NCBI GenBank assembly: GCA_040219085.1
Contig: JAVJTC010000033.1
Span: forward strand, 32,243 to 96,242
Direction: 5' to 3'
Source: Acidimicrobiales bacterium
Lineage (GTDB): Bacteria > Actinomycetota > Acidimicrobiia > Acidimicrobiales > JAVJTC01
DNA: 64,000 bases
The notes beneath the pieces were generated by a model. That model was not told the origin of the DNA, ran no database searches, and was given only the letters and a program-made list of their open reading frames with translations. The translations under genes were made by a program, and so were the position numbers. Within the stretch, counting starts at the first letter, position 1; every line of letters starts with the position of its first letter. Shown here one piece after another: positions 35,406 to 45,207 of this stretch.

Positions 35406-35984
35406 CTTCCAGGCGGGCCGGTCCGCCTCGTAGGCGTCGATCTCGGCTGCGTGGCCGAGGGTGATGCCCACGTCGTCGAGCCCCTTCAGGAAACGCTCCC
35501 GGGTGGGGTCGTCGAGGGGGAACGGCTCGGCGATGCCGGCGGCGGGGACCTCGACCATCCGACGCTCGACGTCGATGACGAACTCGACGCCGGGATCGGC
35601 CTCGACGAGGTCCAACAGGCGTCGGCCGAGTTCCGCCGACACGACGACCGGGATCAACCCGTTCTTCGTCGAGTTGTTCCGGAAGATGTCGCCGAAACGC
35701 GGCGAGATGACAGCGTCGAAGCCGTACTGCTGGATCGCCCACACGGCATGTTCACGCGAGGAGCCGGTCCCGAAGTTGGGTCCGGCGACGAGGATCCTCG
35801 CGCCGGCGAACCGCTCGTCGTTGAGCACGAACGAGGGCTCGTCGCGCCACTCCGAGAAGAGGCCCTTGTCGAACCCTGTGCGTTCGACCCGCTTGAGCCA
35901 GTCCGACGGGATGATCTGGTCCGTGTCGACGTCGGAACGGTCGAGGGGGACAGCGGTCCCCTGGACGATGGTGACGGCTTTCAT
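35391..35984 (-). CDS. leuD: 3-isopropylmalate dehydratase small subunit
   Basis: This 197-residue swivel-domain subunit joins LeuC to isomerise 2- to 3-isopropylmalate. Motifs: GTAVPLDRSDVDTDQIIPSDWL, GPNFGTGSSREHAVWAIQQY and PRFGDIFRNNSTKNGLIPV. ATG 35984 has GAGGAG upstream; an upstream frame extension lies in leuC. The gap to the leuC stop is 14 nt. Its final codons are tandemly duplicated downstream. Confidence 0.96.
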   Translation of the reverse strand: MKAVTIVQGTAVPLDRSDVDTDQIIPSDWLKRVERTGFDKGLFSEWRDEPSFVLNDERFAGARILVAGPNFGTGSSREHAVWAIQQYGFDAVISPRFGDIFRNNSTKNGLIPVVVSAELGRRLLDLVEADPGVEFVIDVERRMVEVPAAGIAEPFPLDDPTRERFLKGLDDVGITLGHAAEIDAYEADRPAWKPSLA

Positions 35985-35998
35985 CGTGTTCTCCTCAC

Positions 35999-37399
35999 TC
36001 AGTCCAGGTCGGCCGGCGTGGCGAAGTGACCGGCGATCGCGGTGGCTGCGGCGACAGCGGGGGAGACGAGGTGGGTGCGTCCCCCGCGTCCCTGGCGGCC
36101 TTCGAAATTGCGGTTGGAGGTGGACGCACACCTCTCGCCGACGGTCAGCTTGTCCGGGTTCATCGCCAGACACATCGAACAACCCGGCTCACGCCAGTCG
36201 AAGCCGGCGGCGGTCAGGATCTCGGGGAGACCCTCGGCGACGGCCTGCTCGCGGACCCGGCCGGAGCCGGGTACGACGAGGGTGCGGATCCCGTCGGCCA
36301 CGTGGCGACCCTGTGCGACCGCGGCGACCGCCCGGATGTCCTCGATCCGCCCGTTGGTGCACGAGCCGATGAAGACCGTGTCGACCGGCACGTCGCGCAT
36401 CGGGGTTCCGGCCTCGAGGCCCATGTAGGCCAGGGCCCGCGCCGCCGCGTCACGCTGCGACGCCTCGGAGAAGTCGTCCGGGGAGGGCACCGCCGCATCG
36501 ATACGGGTGACCTGTCCCGGGTTCGTGCCCCACGTGACATGGGGCACGATGTCGGCGCCGTGCAGCACGACCTCGGTGTCGAACGTGGCCCCGTCGTCGG
36601 TGCGCAGTTGGCGCCACGCGTCGAGAGCGGCTTCCCAGTCCGCACCCTTCGGAGCGTGGCGGCGACCTTCGAGGTAGGCGAACGTGGTGTCGTCGGGGGC
36701 GATCATCCCCGCTCGGGCGCCACCCTCGATCGACATGTTGCACACGGTCATCCGGCCCTCCATGGAGAGGGCCTCGATGACGGGACCGCGGTATTCGATG
36801 ACCGAACCGATCCCGCCGCCGGTGCCGATGCGGCCGATGATCGCGAGCACGACGTCCTTGGCCGTGGATCCCTCCGGCAGTTCGCCGTCGACCGTCACCG
36901 CCATCGTCCCCGGTCGGACCTGGGGCAGCGTCTGGGTTGCGAGCACATGTTCGACTTCGGACGTGCCTATCCCGAAGGCCAGCGCGCCGAAGGCGCCATG
37001 GGTGGAGGTGTGGCTGTCGCCGCAGACGACCGTCATCCCCGGCTGGGTCAGGCCGAGCTCGGGTCCGATGACGTGCACGATTCCCTGATCGGGGTCGCCC
37101 ATCGGGTAGTTCGTGACGCCGAACTCCGCGGCGTTGGTACGCAGCGTCTCGATCTGCTTGCGGGAGATCGGGTCCGCGATGGGCTGGTCGATGTCCGCGG
37201 TCGGGATGTTGTGGTCTTCGGTCGCAACCGTGAGATCGGGTCGCCGGACGCTGCGCCCGGACAGCCGCAGGCCGTCGAAGGCCTGTGGCGATGTCACCTC
37301 GTGGACGAGGTGCAGGTCGATGTAGAGGAGGTCCGGGTCGCCCCGATGTACGACGTGGTCGTCCCAGACCTTCTCCGACAGGGTGCGCGGGGTGCTCAT
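35999..37399 (-). CDS. leuC: 3-isopropylmalate dehydratase large subunit
   Basis: This 466-residue aconitase-family subunit holds a [4Fe-4S] cluster bound by cysteines in [10 protein letters not shown] and [10 protein letters not shown]. Also typical: [20 protein letters not shown] and [12 protein letters not shown]. It lies 29 nt after greA and 14 nt before leuD on the minus strand, so greA-leuC-leuD is probably one transcript. It starts at ATG 37399 after GAGAGGA. Confidence 0.96.
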   Translation of the reverse strand: MSTPRTLSEKVWDDHVVHRGDPDLLYIDLHLVHEVTSPQAFDGLRLSGRSVRRPDLTVATEDHNIPTADIDQPIADPISRKQIETLRTNAAEFGVTNYPMGDPDQGIVHVIGPELGLTQPGMTVVCGDSHTSTHGAFGALAFGIGTSEVEHVLATQTLPQVRPGTMAVTVDGELPEGSTAKDVVLAIIGRIGTGGGIGSVIEYRGPVIEALSMEGRMTVCNMSIEGGARAGMIAPDDTTFAYLEGRRHAPKGADWEAALDAWRQLRTDDGATFDTEVVLHGADIVPHVTWGTNPGQVTRIDAAVPSPDDFSEASQRDAAARALAYMGLEAGTPMRDVPVDTVFIGSCTNGRIEDIRAVAAVAQGRHVADGIRTLVVPGSGRVREQAVAEGLPEILTAAGFDWREPGCSMCLAMNPDKLTVGERCASTSNRNFEGRQGRGGRTHLVSPAVAAATAIAGHFATPADLD

Positions 37400-37428
37400 T
37401 GGTTCCTCTCCGGAAGCGGCGCGGCCGC

Positions 37429-37899
37429 TCAGCTCTCGATCTCGGTGATCTCTACCTCGAGGCCACCGCTGGGCGCCTCGTACGTGACCCTGTCGCCGAC
37501 GGCTCCGCCGAGCAGCGCGGCCCCCAGCGGGGAGCCGGGGGAGATCACCGGCAGGCCGTCACGGCGCTCCTCGATGGAGCCGATCAGGTAGCTCTCGGTC
37601 TCGTCCTCGCCGTCATAGCGGATGGTGACGACCGAGCCGGTGGTCACCACGCTGCCGTCGCCTGCAGCCTCGACGATGGTGGCGTTCTCGATCATCGATT
37701 CGAGGTGGCGGATCCGCCCCTCCATCTTGCCCTGCTCCTCCTTGGCGGCGTGGTAGTCGCCGTTCTCGCTGAGGTCACCGAGCTCGCGCGCCGATTCGAT
37801 CTTCCGGGCGATCTCGATGCGTCCCCGCGTCGTCAGGTCCTCGAACTCGGCGCGCAGCCGTTCGTACGCTTCAGGGGACAGGTGTTGCACTCGTGCCAT
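37429..37899 (-). CDS. greA: transcription elongation factor GreA
   Basis: This 156-residue factor stimulates RNA cleavage in backtracked RNA polymerase. The N-terminal coiled coil contains [16 protein letters not shown] and [20 protein letters not shown] with the acidic tip residues (Asp/Glu of [11 protein letters not shown]). The C-terminal FKBP-like domain holds [18 protein letters not shown]. It is the first gene of the greA-leuCD unit and starts at ATG 37899 right behind a -10-like hexamer. Confidence 0.95.
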   Translation of the reverse strand: MARVQHLSPEAYERLRAEFEDLTTRGRIEIARKIESARELGDLSENGDYHAAKEEQGKMEGRIRHLESMIENATIVEAAGDGSVVTTGSVVTIRYDGEDETESYLIGSIEERRDGLPVISPGSPLGAALLGGAVGDRVTYEAPSGGLEVEITEIES

Positions 37900-37905
37900 C
37901 GACCC

Positions 37906-37911
37906 AATCTA
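37906..37911 (-). promoter_or_regulatory. -10 hexamer for leaderless greA
   Basis: TAGATT on the minus strand is followed by GGGTCG (6 nt) and ATG 37899. It is a near-consensus TANNNT box and there is no room for a ribosome-binding site. Confidence 0.55.
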
Positions 37912-37946
37912 GCGACGTGACCCCGTCGGCCGGACCCGTCGGGTCC

Positions 37947-38849
37947 TCAGCTCGACGCGATGGTCCCGATCCGGTTGGATGTGGTCGCCACGACCTCGTC
38001 ACCGTCGAAGATGGACGCTTCGAGCGACGTGACCAGCTCCCCCGACACGATGGCTGCGGAGGCGAGGTCGACGACCACCGAACCCTCACCCTCGATCATC
38101 CCTTCGATGTCACGCCCCTCGGCGGCCGGCACCCCCTGGCGCGGTGCCGTCTCGGAGAGAGTGAACGACACCGTGTGCAGGTCACCATCGACCGAGTCGA
38201 GACGCCATGACGTGGTGACGTCCCACGCGATCCCCTGGCTGACGCGCGTCGAGGTCGTCTCCCAGCGCGCGCCCGGGCCGACCGCTTCGTCGGGGAACTC
38301 GACGACGAGGCGGGCGAGCTCGGTGATCGTCCGCTCGAGCAGCGTCGCCACGGGGAGCTCGACGTCGGGTGCGGTCGCCGGGCTGAAATCCGTGACCGCC
38401 CCCGTGGCCGACACTCCCAACGACGCTGATGCCCCGACGAGACGCCTCATCGCCGCGGCCTGGTCGGCCAGCGCGGCTGCGAGTTCGGGGTCCTCGACGT
38501 CGAGGTCCTCGGTGGAGGCCCCGACGTCGGTCACGGTCACGACGAGTTCGGTGCGTCCCTCGCCGGTCATGGGCGTGATCTCGAGCAGCGTGACCGCTGT
38601 GGGCAGCGGAGCCTCTGTCGGTGCCCCGCCGTCGACCGCGACGGACTGCGTGACGGCCGTGACCAGCAGTACCGACGCCGGGGACGCTCCCTCCCAGCCC
38701 CAGGCGAGCGTCGTTGTGGGATCGTCGCCCGCGTCGGTGACCGTCACCGTCCCCGATCGGAAGGCGGCGGTCCCGTCGTCGTCGCCTCCGGAGCAGCCGG
38801 CGAGCACCAGCACGGCGACGAGGAGCACGGCGAGGGGGCGGCGCAGCAT
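37947..38849 (-). CDS. lipoprotein of unknown function
   Basis: This 300-residue protein starts at ATG 38849 with MLRRPLAVLLVAVLVLAGCSGG, a clear lipobox (LAGC). The body is beta-rich and Thr/Val/Asp rich, with segments such as RWETTSTRVSQGIAWDVTTSWRL and AEGRDIEGMIEGEGSVVVDLA that look like outer strands of an antiparallel sheet. No recognised domain. It is divergent from leuB. Confidence 0.75.
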   Translation of the reverse strand: MLRRPLAVLLVAVLVLAGCSGGDDDGTAAFRSGTVTVTDAGDDPTTTLAWGWEGASPASVLLVTAVTQSVAVDGGAPTEAPLPTAVTLLEITPMTGEGRTELVVTVTDVGASTEDLDVEDPELAAALADQAAAMRRLVGASASLGVSATGAVTDFSPATAPDVELPVATLLERTITELARLVVEFPDEAVGPGARWETTSTRVSQGIAWDVTTSWRLDSVDGDLHTVSFTLSETAPRQGVPAAEGRDIEGMIEGEGSVVVDLASAAIVSGELVTSLEASIFDGDEVVATTSNRIGTIASS

Positions 38850-38931
38850 GTCCACACCGTAGGAGTCGCGGCGGCCCGCCGACGCGCAGATAGTCTCGGA
38901 GGCCATCGGAGCAGCTGAGGAGACGAGCACA

Positions 38932-39924
38932 GTGGCACATCGGATCGGCGTGGTCGGCGGTGACGGAATCGGTCCCGAGGTGGTCGCCGAGGGTCTGAAG
39001 GTCGTCGCCGCTGCCGGTGTCGACACCGAACTCGTGGACTATGACCTCGGTGGTGCCCGGTACCTCGCCGACGGGACGATCCTGCCCGACTCGGTGATCG
39101 AGGAGTGGCGTGGACTCGACGCGATCTTCCTGGGAGCTGTCGGAACCCCCGAGGTGCCGCCCGGGGTCCTCGAGCGTGGCCTGCTCCTGAAGATGCGATT
39201 CTCGCTCGACCTCTACGTCAACCTGCGCCCCTTCGTCGCCCCCGAACGCGGCGTGGACTTCCGGGTGATCCGTGAGAACACCGAGGGCGCCTACGCCGGC
39301 GAAGGCGGATTCCTGCGCAAGGGAACGCCCCAGGAGATCGCGACGCAGGGATCGGTCAACACGAGGATGGGCGTGGAACGCTGCATCCGTTACGCCTTCG
39401 ACCTCGCGAACTCGAGCGAGCGCCGCCACCTGACGCTGGCACACAAGACGAACGTGCTCACCTACTCGGGAGATCTGTGGGAGCGGACCTTCAACGAGGT
39501 CGCCACCGAGTACCCCGACGTCGAGACCGCCTACAACCACGTCGACGCCGCCTGCATCTACTTCGTCGAGTCCCCGCGGCGATACTCGGTGATCGTGACC
39601 GAGAATCTCTTCGGCGACATCCTGACCGATCTCGGTGGTGCCATCGCCGGTGGCATCGGGCTCGCGTCCTCCGCGAACCTCAACCCCGCCCGGACTGGTC
39701 CGTCCATGTTCGAACCCGTTCACGGATCGGCCCCCGACATCGTCGGCAAGGGCATCGCGAATCCCACGGCCGCCATCTTGTCGGCCGCCCTCATGCTCGA
39801 CTTCCTCGGTGAGGACGCCGCCGCCACGCGGATCCGCGCGGCGTGCGACGACGTCGACGCATCCCTCGGCACGGTCGGCATCGGGAATCTGATCGCCGAG
39901 CGTGTCGAGCAAGCCCGAAACTGA
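38932..39924 (+). CDS. leuB: 3-isopropylmalate dehydrogenase
   Basis: This 330-residue beta-decarboxylating dehydrogenase of the isocitrate/isopropylmalate family has [59 protein letters not shown] and [19 protein letters not shown]. The short length and the ENTEGAYAG signature match the actinobacterial LeuB type. It starts at GTG 38932. The next gene, ilvE, follows after 28 nt, then cimA, forming a branched-chain amino-acid operon. Confidence 0.93.
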   Translation: MAHRIGVVGGDGIGPEVVAEGLKVVAAAGVDTELVDYDLGGARYLADGTILPDSVIEEWRGLDAIFLGAVGTPEVPPGVLERGLLLKMRFSLDLYVNLRPFVAPERGVDFRVIRENTEGAYAGEGGFLRKGTPQEIATQGSVNTRMGVERCIRYAFDLANSSERRHLTLAHKTNVLTYSGDLWERTFNEVATEYPDVETAYNHVDAACIYFVESPRRYSVIVTENLFGDILTDLGGAIAGGIGLASSANLNPARTGPSMFEPVHGSAPDIVGKGIANPTAAILSAALMLDFLGEDAAATRIRAACDDVDASLGTVGIGNLIAERVEQARN

Positions 39925-39952
39925 CGAACTCAACGAACCCAGGGGGATCCTG

Positions 39953-40873
39953 ATGCCGATTCAAGCCGTGGACAAGATCTGGATGGACGGAACGCTCGTC
40001 GACTGGGACGACGCGAAGGTCCACATCCTCACGCACACGCTGCACTACGGCAACGGCGTCTTCGAGGGCATCCGCGCGTACGAGACCGACGACGGTCCCG
40101 CTGTCTTCCGGCTCACCCCCCACATCGAGCGACTCTTCCAGAGCGCGAAGATCCTCATGATCGACATCCCGTTCACGGTGCAGGAACTGATCGACGCGAC
40201 GAAGGAGACCGTGCGGGTCAACGGCCTCCCGTCGTGCTACATCCGTCCGCTCGCCTACCTCGGGTACGGCGAGATGGGGCTCAACCCCCTGCCGTGCGTG
40301 ACGAACGTCTCGATCGCCGTGTGGCCGTGGGGCGCCTACCTCGGCGAGGAGAGTCTCCGCACGGGTGTGAACATGATGATCTCGTCGTGGCAGCGCCACG
40401 ACCCCAACGCGATGCCTCCCGCTGCCAAGGGCTGCGGCCACTACATCAACTCCCAGATGGCCAAGGTCCAGGCCGTCAAGGCCGGCTACGACGAGGCCAT
40501 CCTCCTGTCGCCCCAGGGTTTCGTGTCCGAGTGCACGGGCGAGAACATCTTCATCGTCCGCGACGGCACGATCATCACGCCGCCGGTGAGCGCCGGCGCC
40601 CTGGAGGGCATCACCCAGGACTCCATCCACAGAATCGCCGACGATCTCGGCATTCCGTACGTCACCGGCAACCTGTTGCGCAGCGACCTCTACACCGCCG
40701 ACGAGGCGTTCCTGTCCGGTACCGCGGCCGAGGTCGTGCCCATCCGCTCCGTCGACGACCGCGTCCTCGGCGACCGTGGGCCGATCACCACGAAGGTCCA
40801 GGAGGTGTTCTTCGACGCCGTACGGGGCAGAGTGGACAGGTACAAGGAGTGGAATGAGCATGTCACCGACTGA
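39953..40873 (+). CDS. ilvE: branched-chain amino acid aminotransferase
   Basis: This 306-residue fold-type IV PLP enzyme performs the last step for Leu, Ile and Val. Motifs: HTLHYGNGVFEGIRAYE, YIRPLAYLGYGEMG, AKGCGHYINSQMAKVQA with the PLP lysine, and SPQGFVSECTGENIFIV. ATG 39953 has a GGGGG stretch upstream; the frame also permits an earlier GTG at 39902, overlapping leuB. Its end overlaps cimA by 20 nt. Confidence 0.94.
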   Translation: MPIQAVDKIWMDGTLVDWDDAKVHILTHTLHYGNGVFEGIRAYETDDGPAVFRLTPHIERLFQSAKILMIDIPFTVQELIDATKETVRVNGLPSCYIRPLAYLGYGEMGLNPLPCVTNVSIAVWPWGAYLGEESLRTGVNMMISSWQRHDPNAMPPAAKGCGHYINSQMAKVQAVKAGYDEAILLSPQGFVSECTGENIFIVRDGTIITPPVSAGALEGITQDSIHRIADDLGIPYVTGNLLRSDLYTADEAFLSGTAAEVVPIRSVDDRVLGDRGPITTKVQEVFFDAVRGRVDRYKEWNEHVTD

Positions 40874-42491
40874 CCACACCGAAGACGCCGCCGCTGTACC
40901 CGCCCACGTCGACATCTACGACACGACGCTGCGCGACGGGTCCCAGCTCGAGGGCATCTCGCTGACCGTCGACGACAAGCTCAAGGTCGCCCGTCAACTC
41001 GACCACCTCGGCGTGCACTTCGTGGAGGGTGGCTGGCCCGGCGCCAACCCCAAAGACGACGAGTTCTTCGAGCGGGCGAAGACCGAACTGAATCTCGAGT
41101 TCAGCGAGTTCGTCGCGTTCGGATCCACACGTCGGGTCCACGGTGAAGCCGCCGACGACAAGACCCTCGCGGGCCTCGTGGCCGCCGGGACCTCCAGTGT
41201 CTGCATCGTCGGCAAGAGCTGGGACTACCACGTCACCGAAGCCCTGCGCACCGACCTCGACGAAGGTGTCGCGATGGTCGCCGACTCGATCGCCTGGTTG
41301 CGTTCGCAGGGCCTGCGGGTCTTCTTCGACGCCGAACACTGCTTCGACGGCTACAAGAACAACCCCGAATTCACGTTGCGGGTTCTCACCGCCGCCGCGG
41401 AAGCCGGAGCCGAGTCGGTGGTCATGTGTGACACCAACGGCGGGTCTCTGCCCCACGAGGTGACCGAGATCGTCGCGGCCGTCGTGAAAGCCGTCGGCGC
41501 TCCCGTCGGGGTCCACCTCCACAACGACACGGGCTGCGGCGTCGCGAACGCGATCGCCGGTGTCATGGGCGGGGCCACCCAGGTGCAGGGGACGATCAAC
41601 GGGTACGGCGAGCGCACCGGCAACTGCGACCTGATCCCGATCATCGCGAACCTGTCGCTCAAGATGGGCATCGACACGATCCCCGCCGACCGTATGGACC
41701 GGCTCGCCCCCGTCGCCAAGCACGTCGCCGAGCTCGTGAACTTCGCGCCGGCCGCCCAGCAGCCCTACGTCGGTTCCTCCGCGTTCGCCCACAAGGCCGG
41801 TCTGCACACCTCCGCCATCGCCCGTCGTAGCGACGCCTACGAGCACGTGGACCCGACGATCGTCGGCAACCGGCAGCGGTTCGTCGTCTCGGAGATGGCC
41901 GGTCGCTCCACAGTGGTCATGAAGGCCGAGGAGATGGGCCTGGAGGTCGACGACGCCGCCATCGGTGAGATCGTCGACACCCTCAAGCGCCTCGAGCACG
42001 CCGGCTACCACTTCGAGGTGGCCGACGCGTCTCTCGAGTTGCTTATCCGGGGCGCAAGCGGCTGGCGTCAGCCGTTCTTCGACGTGGAGTACTTCCGTGC
42101 TGCCGTCGTGCACCGCTCCGGTGGGGGGGCGCGCGACTGGAACGACGTCGCCGTCGACATCGAGACCGAGGCGATCGTCAAGTTGTGGGTCGGCGACGAG
42201 CGTCTCCTGGCGACCGGTGAGGGCAACGGCCCGGTCGACGCGCTGCACGCGGCCCTCGCCGAGGCGATCGGACCGCGGTACCCGGCTTTCTCAGGGATCT
42301 CGCTGACGGACTTCAAGGTCCGTGTCCTCGACACGTCCAAAGGGACCGGCGCCGTCACCCGCGTCCTGATCGATTCGACTGACGGCAAGCGGACCTGGAC
42401 CACGATCGGGGTCTCCGAGAACATCGTCGAGGCCAGCTGGCAGGCGCTCGTCGACTCGATCGTGTGGGGTCTGTTGCACGCTGACGACTGA
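40854..42491 (+). CDS. cimA: (R)-citramalate synthase
   Basis: This 545-residue LeuA-related enzyme has IYDTTLRDGSQLEGISLTVDD, HFVEGGWPGANPKDDEFF, HLHNDTGCGVANAIAG, and GYGERTGNCDLIPIIANL. The EGGWPGANPKD signature marks the CimA/TIGR00977 group rather than LeuA. It makes citramalate from pyruvate and acetyl-CoA, the threonine-independent entry to isoleucine, whose later steps reuse LeuCD and LeuB encoded nearby. ATG 40854 has AAGGAG upstream. Confidence 0.92.
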   Translation: MSMSPTDHTEDAAAVPAHVDIYDTTLRDGSQLEGISLTVDDKLKVARQLDHLGVHFVEGGWPGANPKDDEFFERAKTELNLEFSEFVAFGSTRRVHGEAADDKTLAGLVAAGTSSVCIVGKSWDYHVTEALRTDLDEGVAMVADSIAWLRSQGLRVFFDAEHCFDGYKNNPEFTLRVLTAAAEAGAESVVMCDTNGGSLPHEVTEIVAAVVKAVGAPVGVHLHNDTGCGVANAIAGVMGGATQVQGTINGYGERTGNCDLIPIIANLSLKMGIDTIPADRMDRLAPVAKHVAELVNFAPAAQQPYVGSSAFAHKAGLHTSAIARRSDAYEHVDPTIVGNRQRFVVSEMAGRSTVVMKAEEMGLEVDDAAIGEIVDTLKRLEHAGYHFEVADASLELLIRGASGWRQPFFDVEYFRAAVVHRSGGGARDWNDVAVDIETEAIVKLWVGDERLLATGEGNGPVDALHAALAEAIGPRYPAFSGISLTDFKVRVLDTSKGTGAVTRVLIDSTDGKRTWTTIGVSENIVEASWQALVDSIVWGLLHADD

Positions 42492-42573
42492 GCCGTTCCC
42501 GCTGTCGGCGCAGCGTTGGCGTCCGAGTCCGGTCTTCGGGGGGCTCGTCGGACTCACCGTCGTACTCGGTGTC

Positions 42574-43278
42574 GTGCTGTGGCGCGACACCAGCTTCCCG
42601 GGCCCCGGTGAGGTCTTCGCCGGGGACTTCGTTCTGTTCGCGTTCGTCGTGTGCGGCTGGATCGCCTCCGTAGCGCTGCACGAGTTCGCCCACGCTGTGG
42701 TCGCGTTCCGCTTCGGTGACCGGTCCGTCGCGGACAAGGGGTACCTCGACCTCGACTTCCGTCGCTACGCGGACCCGATGCTGTCGCTCGCTCTGCCCGT
42801 GATCTTCGTCATCATCGGAGGTATCGGGCTCCCCGGCGGCGCCGTGTGGATCAACCGTGCCGCGATCCCGAGCCGCTGGGCCCAGTCGGCGGTCTCTCTG
42901 GCCGGACCTGCGACGAACCTGGTGCTCGGCGGGATCCTGCTGTGGTTCGCAGACCTCGACCTGTGGTTCTCGCATCCGCGCTTCGCCGCTGCGCTCAGCT
43001 TCCTGGGCTTCCTGCAGATCGCCGCGGCCATCCTGAACCTGATCCCCATCCCGCCGCTCGACGGGTTCGGCGCGATCGAGCCCCATCTGTCGATGAGTGC
43101 ACGTCGCCGGATCGCCCCCCTGAGGCCGTGGGGGATGATCCTGCTCTTCGTGATCCTGTGGGGCAACGACGCGGCGAACGACGCTTTCTGGGGCACCGTC
43201 AGCTGGTTCGTCGACGGCTTCGGGTCCGACCGGGTGCTCGCCGAGGTCGGCTGGTTCCGTTTCCGGTTCTGGGAGTAG
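42574..43278 (+). CDS. site-2-protease-like M50 family membrane protein
   Basis: The product has 234 residues from GTG 42574. Metalloprotease motif HEFAH (SVALHEFAHAVVAF) and a second metal-ligand motif in NLIPIPPLDGFGAIE match family M50 rhomboid-independent intramembrane proteases. Around six helices are visible. The same frame continues upstream with PSPVFGGLVGLTVVLGVVLWR, which looks like a genuine first helix, but no ATG, GTG or TTG exists there. A CTG at 42481, overlapping the cimA stop, may be the true start. Function: regulated intramembrane cleavage, substrate unknown. Confidence 0.82.
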   Translation: MLWRDTSFPGPGEVFAGDFVLFAFVVCGWIASVALHEFAHAVVAFRFGDRSVADKGYLDLDFRRYADPMLSLALPVIFVIIGGIGLPGGAVWINRAAIPSRWAQSAVSLAGPATNLVLGGILLWFADLDLWFSHPRFAAALSFLGFLQIAAAILNLIPIPPLDGFGAIEPHLSMSARRRIAPLRPWGMILLFVILWGNDAANDAFWGTVSWFVDGFGSDRVLAEVGWFRFRFWE

Positions 43279-43321
43279 GGCTGGGAGTAGGCCACGGAGC
43301 CGACGCTGCGGGGCAGGGCAC

Positions 43322-43327
43322 TAGGCT
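43322..43327 (+). promoter_or_regulatory. -10 hexamer for leaderless gene at 43334
   Basis: TAGGCT is followed by CGGGCC (6 nt) and GTG 43334, with no ribosome-binding site in between. This promoter would drive the hypothetical gene, gltX and the YdcF-like gene. Confidence 0.5.
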
Positions 43328-43333
43328 CGGGCC

Positions 43334-43858
43334 GTGGCCCAACCCCAGTTCGTCCCGAAGGCACCCGATCCGCGGCGGCACTACGCGTCGCCGCCGCGTC
43401 GACCCGAATCGTGGCGTGCGCAACGCCCGGGAGACCTGGGCGGCGCAGGCCAGCCGGAGGGTCCCGGCCTCGGCAACCAGGGTCCTGATCAGGGCTATGC
43501 CCTGCGTCTCGCCCGGCTCATGCGCGATGAGCTGATCCTCGCGGACGGTGAGCATGTCGATGACGTCGTCGCCGGATGCCTGGGTGTCGCCACGAAGCGG
43601 GCGTCCCTGCTCGGCCGGGCCCCGGTGCGTCACGACCTGACGGCCGCATTCGGCGTGTTCGGATTCCTCGACCCCGACCCCGACCCCGACCTCGTCGCCC
43701 TGCGGGGTGAGCTGTTCGAAGAGGTCGCGCACCACCACCACGTCGCCGAGCGGGGGCGCATCGCGCAACTCGTCACCGACGACGTGCTGCGCCGACCCCA
43801 CGAGGCGATCCTCGCCGCCTACGCCGGGGGCTGGCGCGACGTGATCGCCGCGCCGTGA
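43334..43858 (+). CDS. conserved hypothetical protein upstream of gltX
   Basis: This 174-residue protein has a basic Pro/Arg-rich N-terminus and a helical body with DPDPDPDLVALRGELFEEVAHHHHVAERGRIAQL, including a natural four-His run. I do not recognise a family. Its stop overlaps the gltX GTG start (GTGA), so the two are translated together. Confidence 0.65.
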   Translation: MAQPQFVPKAPDPRRHYASPPRRPESWRAQRPGDLGGAGQPEGPGLGNQGPDQGYALRLARLMRDELILADGEHVDDVVAGCLGVATKRASLLGRAPVRHDLTAAFGVFGFLDPDPDPDLVALRGELFEEVAHHHHVAERGRIAQLVTDDVLRRPHEAILAAYAGGWRDVIAAP

Positions 43859-45207
43859 GCGACGTCGCCACACCACGCGTCCGCTTCGCCCCCTCGCCCA
43901 CGGGATTCCTGCACGTCGGCTCGGCCCGCACCGCGCTGTTCAACTGGCTGTTCGCCCGTTCGACCGGCGGGACCTTCGTCCTGCGTATCGAGGACACCGA
44001 CGCGGAACGAAACCGTCCCGAGCTGACGCAGGTCATCTTCGACGAGCTGCGCTGGCTGGGCCTGGACTGGGACGAGGGCCCGTTCTTCCAGAGCGAGCGA
44101 AGGGACCGCCACCGCGAAGTGGTCGAGTCGCTGCTCGCGGCTGACCTGGCCTACGTGGTCGACGCCGAGGACCGTCCCGTCGACGGGGCCGACGGCATCG
44201 TCGACGGTCACGCGGTCAGGTTCCGGATGCCACCGGGTCGCACCGTCTCGTTCGACGACGTCGTCCGTGGCAGCGTCTCGTTCTCCACCGACGACCTCGA
44301 GGACTTCGTCGTGTGGCGCTCCAACGGCTCGCCTCCGTTCCTGCTCGCGAACGCGGTCGACGATGCCGACATGGGCATCACCCACGCCATCCGGGGCGAG
44401 GACCTCCTCGCCGGCGCACCGAAGGTGATCCTGCTCATGGAGGCCATCGGCGCTCCCGCGCCGACATATGCCCACCTCCCGTTGCTCGTCAACGAGGCCC
44501 GCAAGAAGCTGTCGAAGCGACGCGACGACGTCGCGATCGCCGACTACCGCCGGGCCGGCTATCTGCCCGATGCGATGGCCAACTACCTGACGCTTCTGGG
44601 CTGGGGCCCGCCCGACGACATCGAGATCCGCCCGATGAACGAGTTCGTCGAGCTCTTCGACCTCGACGACGTCAACAAGGCACCGGCGTTCTTCGACATC
44701 GACAAGTTGACCCACATCAACGCCACCCGGATCCGGGCGCTGCCGGTCGACGAGTTCACCGCGGCGTGCAGACCCTGGCTCACGGGCGACGCCCCCTGGC
44801 CGGCCGAGCGCTTCGATCCCGGGGTATGGGACGCGCTCGCGTCGATCGTCCAGGAGAAGGTCAGGACCCTCGCGGACGTCGTGCGGTTCGTCGACTGGTT
44901 GTTCCTGGCCGAACCCGTCCACGACGAGGACTCGTGGCAGAAGGCGATGGTGAAGGGGAAGGCCGCCGCCGAGATGCTCGACGGAGCCCTCGAGATGTTC
45001 GGGTCGATCGAATGGGAAGCCGGTGCCGTGCACGCGGCGACGTTGGAGATCGGCGAGCGCAACGGCCTCAAGCTCGGCAAGGCCCAGGCTCCGATCCGTG
45101 TCGCCGTGACCGGCCGTACCGTCGGACCCCCTCTGTTCGAGTCGATCGTGCTGTTGGACCGCGACGAGGCCCTGCGGCGGATCCGCGTCGCCCGTGGACG
45201 TCTCTGA
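43855..45207 (+). CDS. gltX: glutamyl-tRNA synthetase
   Basis: This 450-residue class I synthetase has RFAPSPTGFLHVGSARTALFNW with the HIGH-like HVGS at 20-23, IEDTDAERNRPE, and KLSKR at 218-222 in place of KMSKS. The C-terminal helical anticodon-binding domain is shorter than in E. coli. GltX of organisms lacking GlnRS is often non-discriminating and charges tRNA-Gln with Glu; tRNA-Gln and tRNA-Glu genes lie just downstream. It overlaps the next gene by 14 nt. Confidence 0.96.
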   Translation: MSDVATPRVRFAPSPTGFLHVGSARTALFNWLFARSTGGTFVLRIEDTDAERNRPELTQVIFDELRWLGLDWDEGPFFQSERRDRHREVVESLLAADLAYVVDAEDRPVDGADGIVDGHAVRFRMPPGRTVSFDDVVRGSVSFSTDDLEDFVVWRSNGSPPFLLANAVDDADMGITHAIRGEDLLAGAPKVILLMEAIGAPAPTYAHLPLLVNEARKKLSKRRDDVAIADYRRAGYLPDAMANYLTLLGWGPPDDIEIRPMNEFVELFDLDDVNKAPAFFDIDKLTHINATRIRALPVDEFTAACRPWLTGDAPWPAERFDPGVWDALASIVQEKVRTLADVVRFVDWLFLAEPVHDEDSWQKAMVKGKAAAEMLDGALEMFGSIEWEAGAVHAATLEIGERNGLKLGKAQAPIRVAVTGRTVGPPLFESIVLLDRDEALRRIRVARGRL

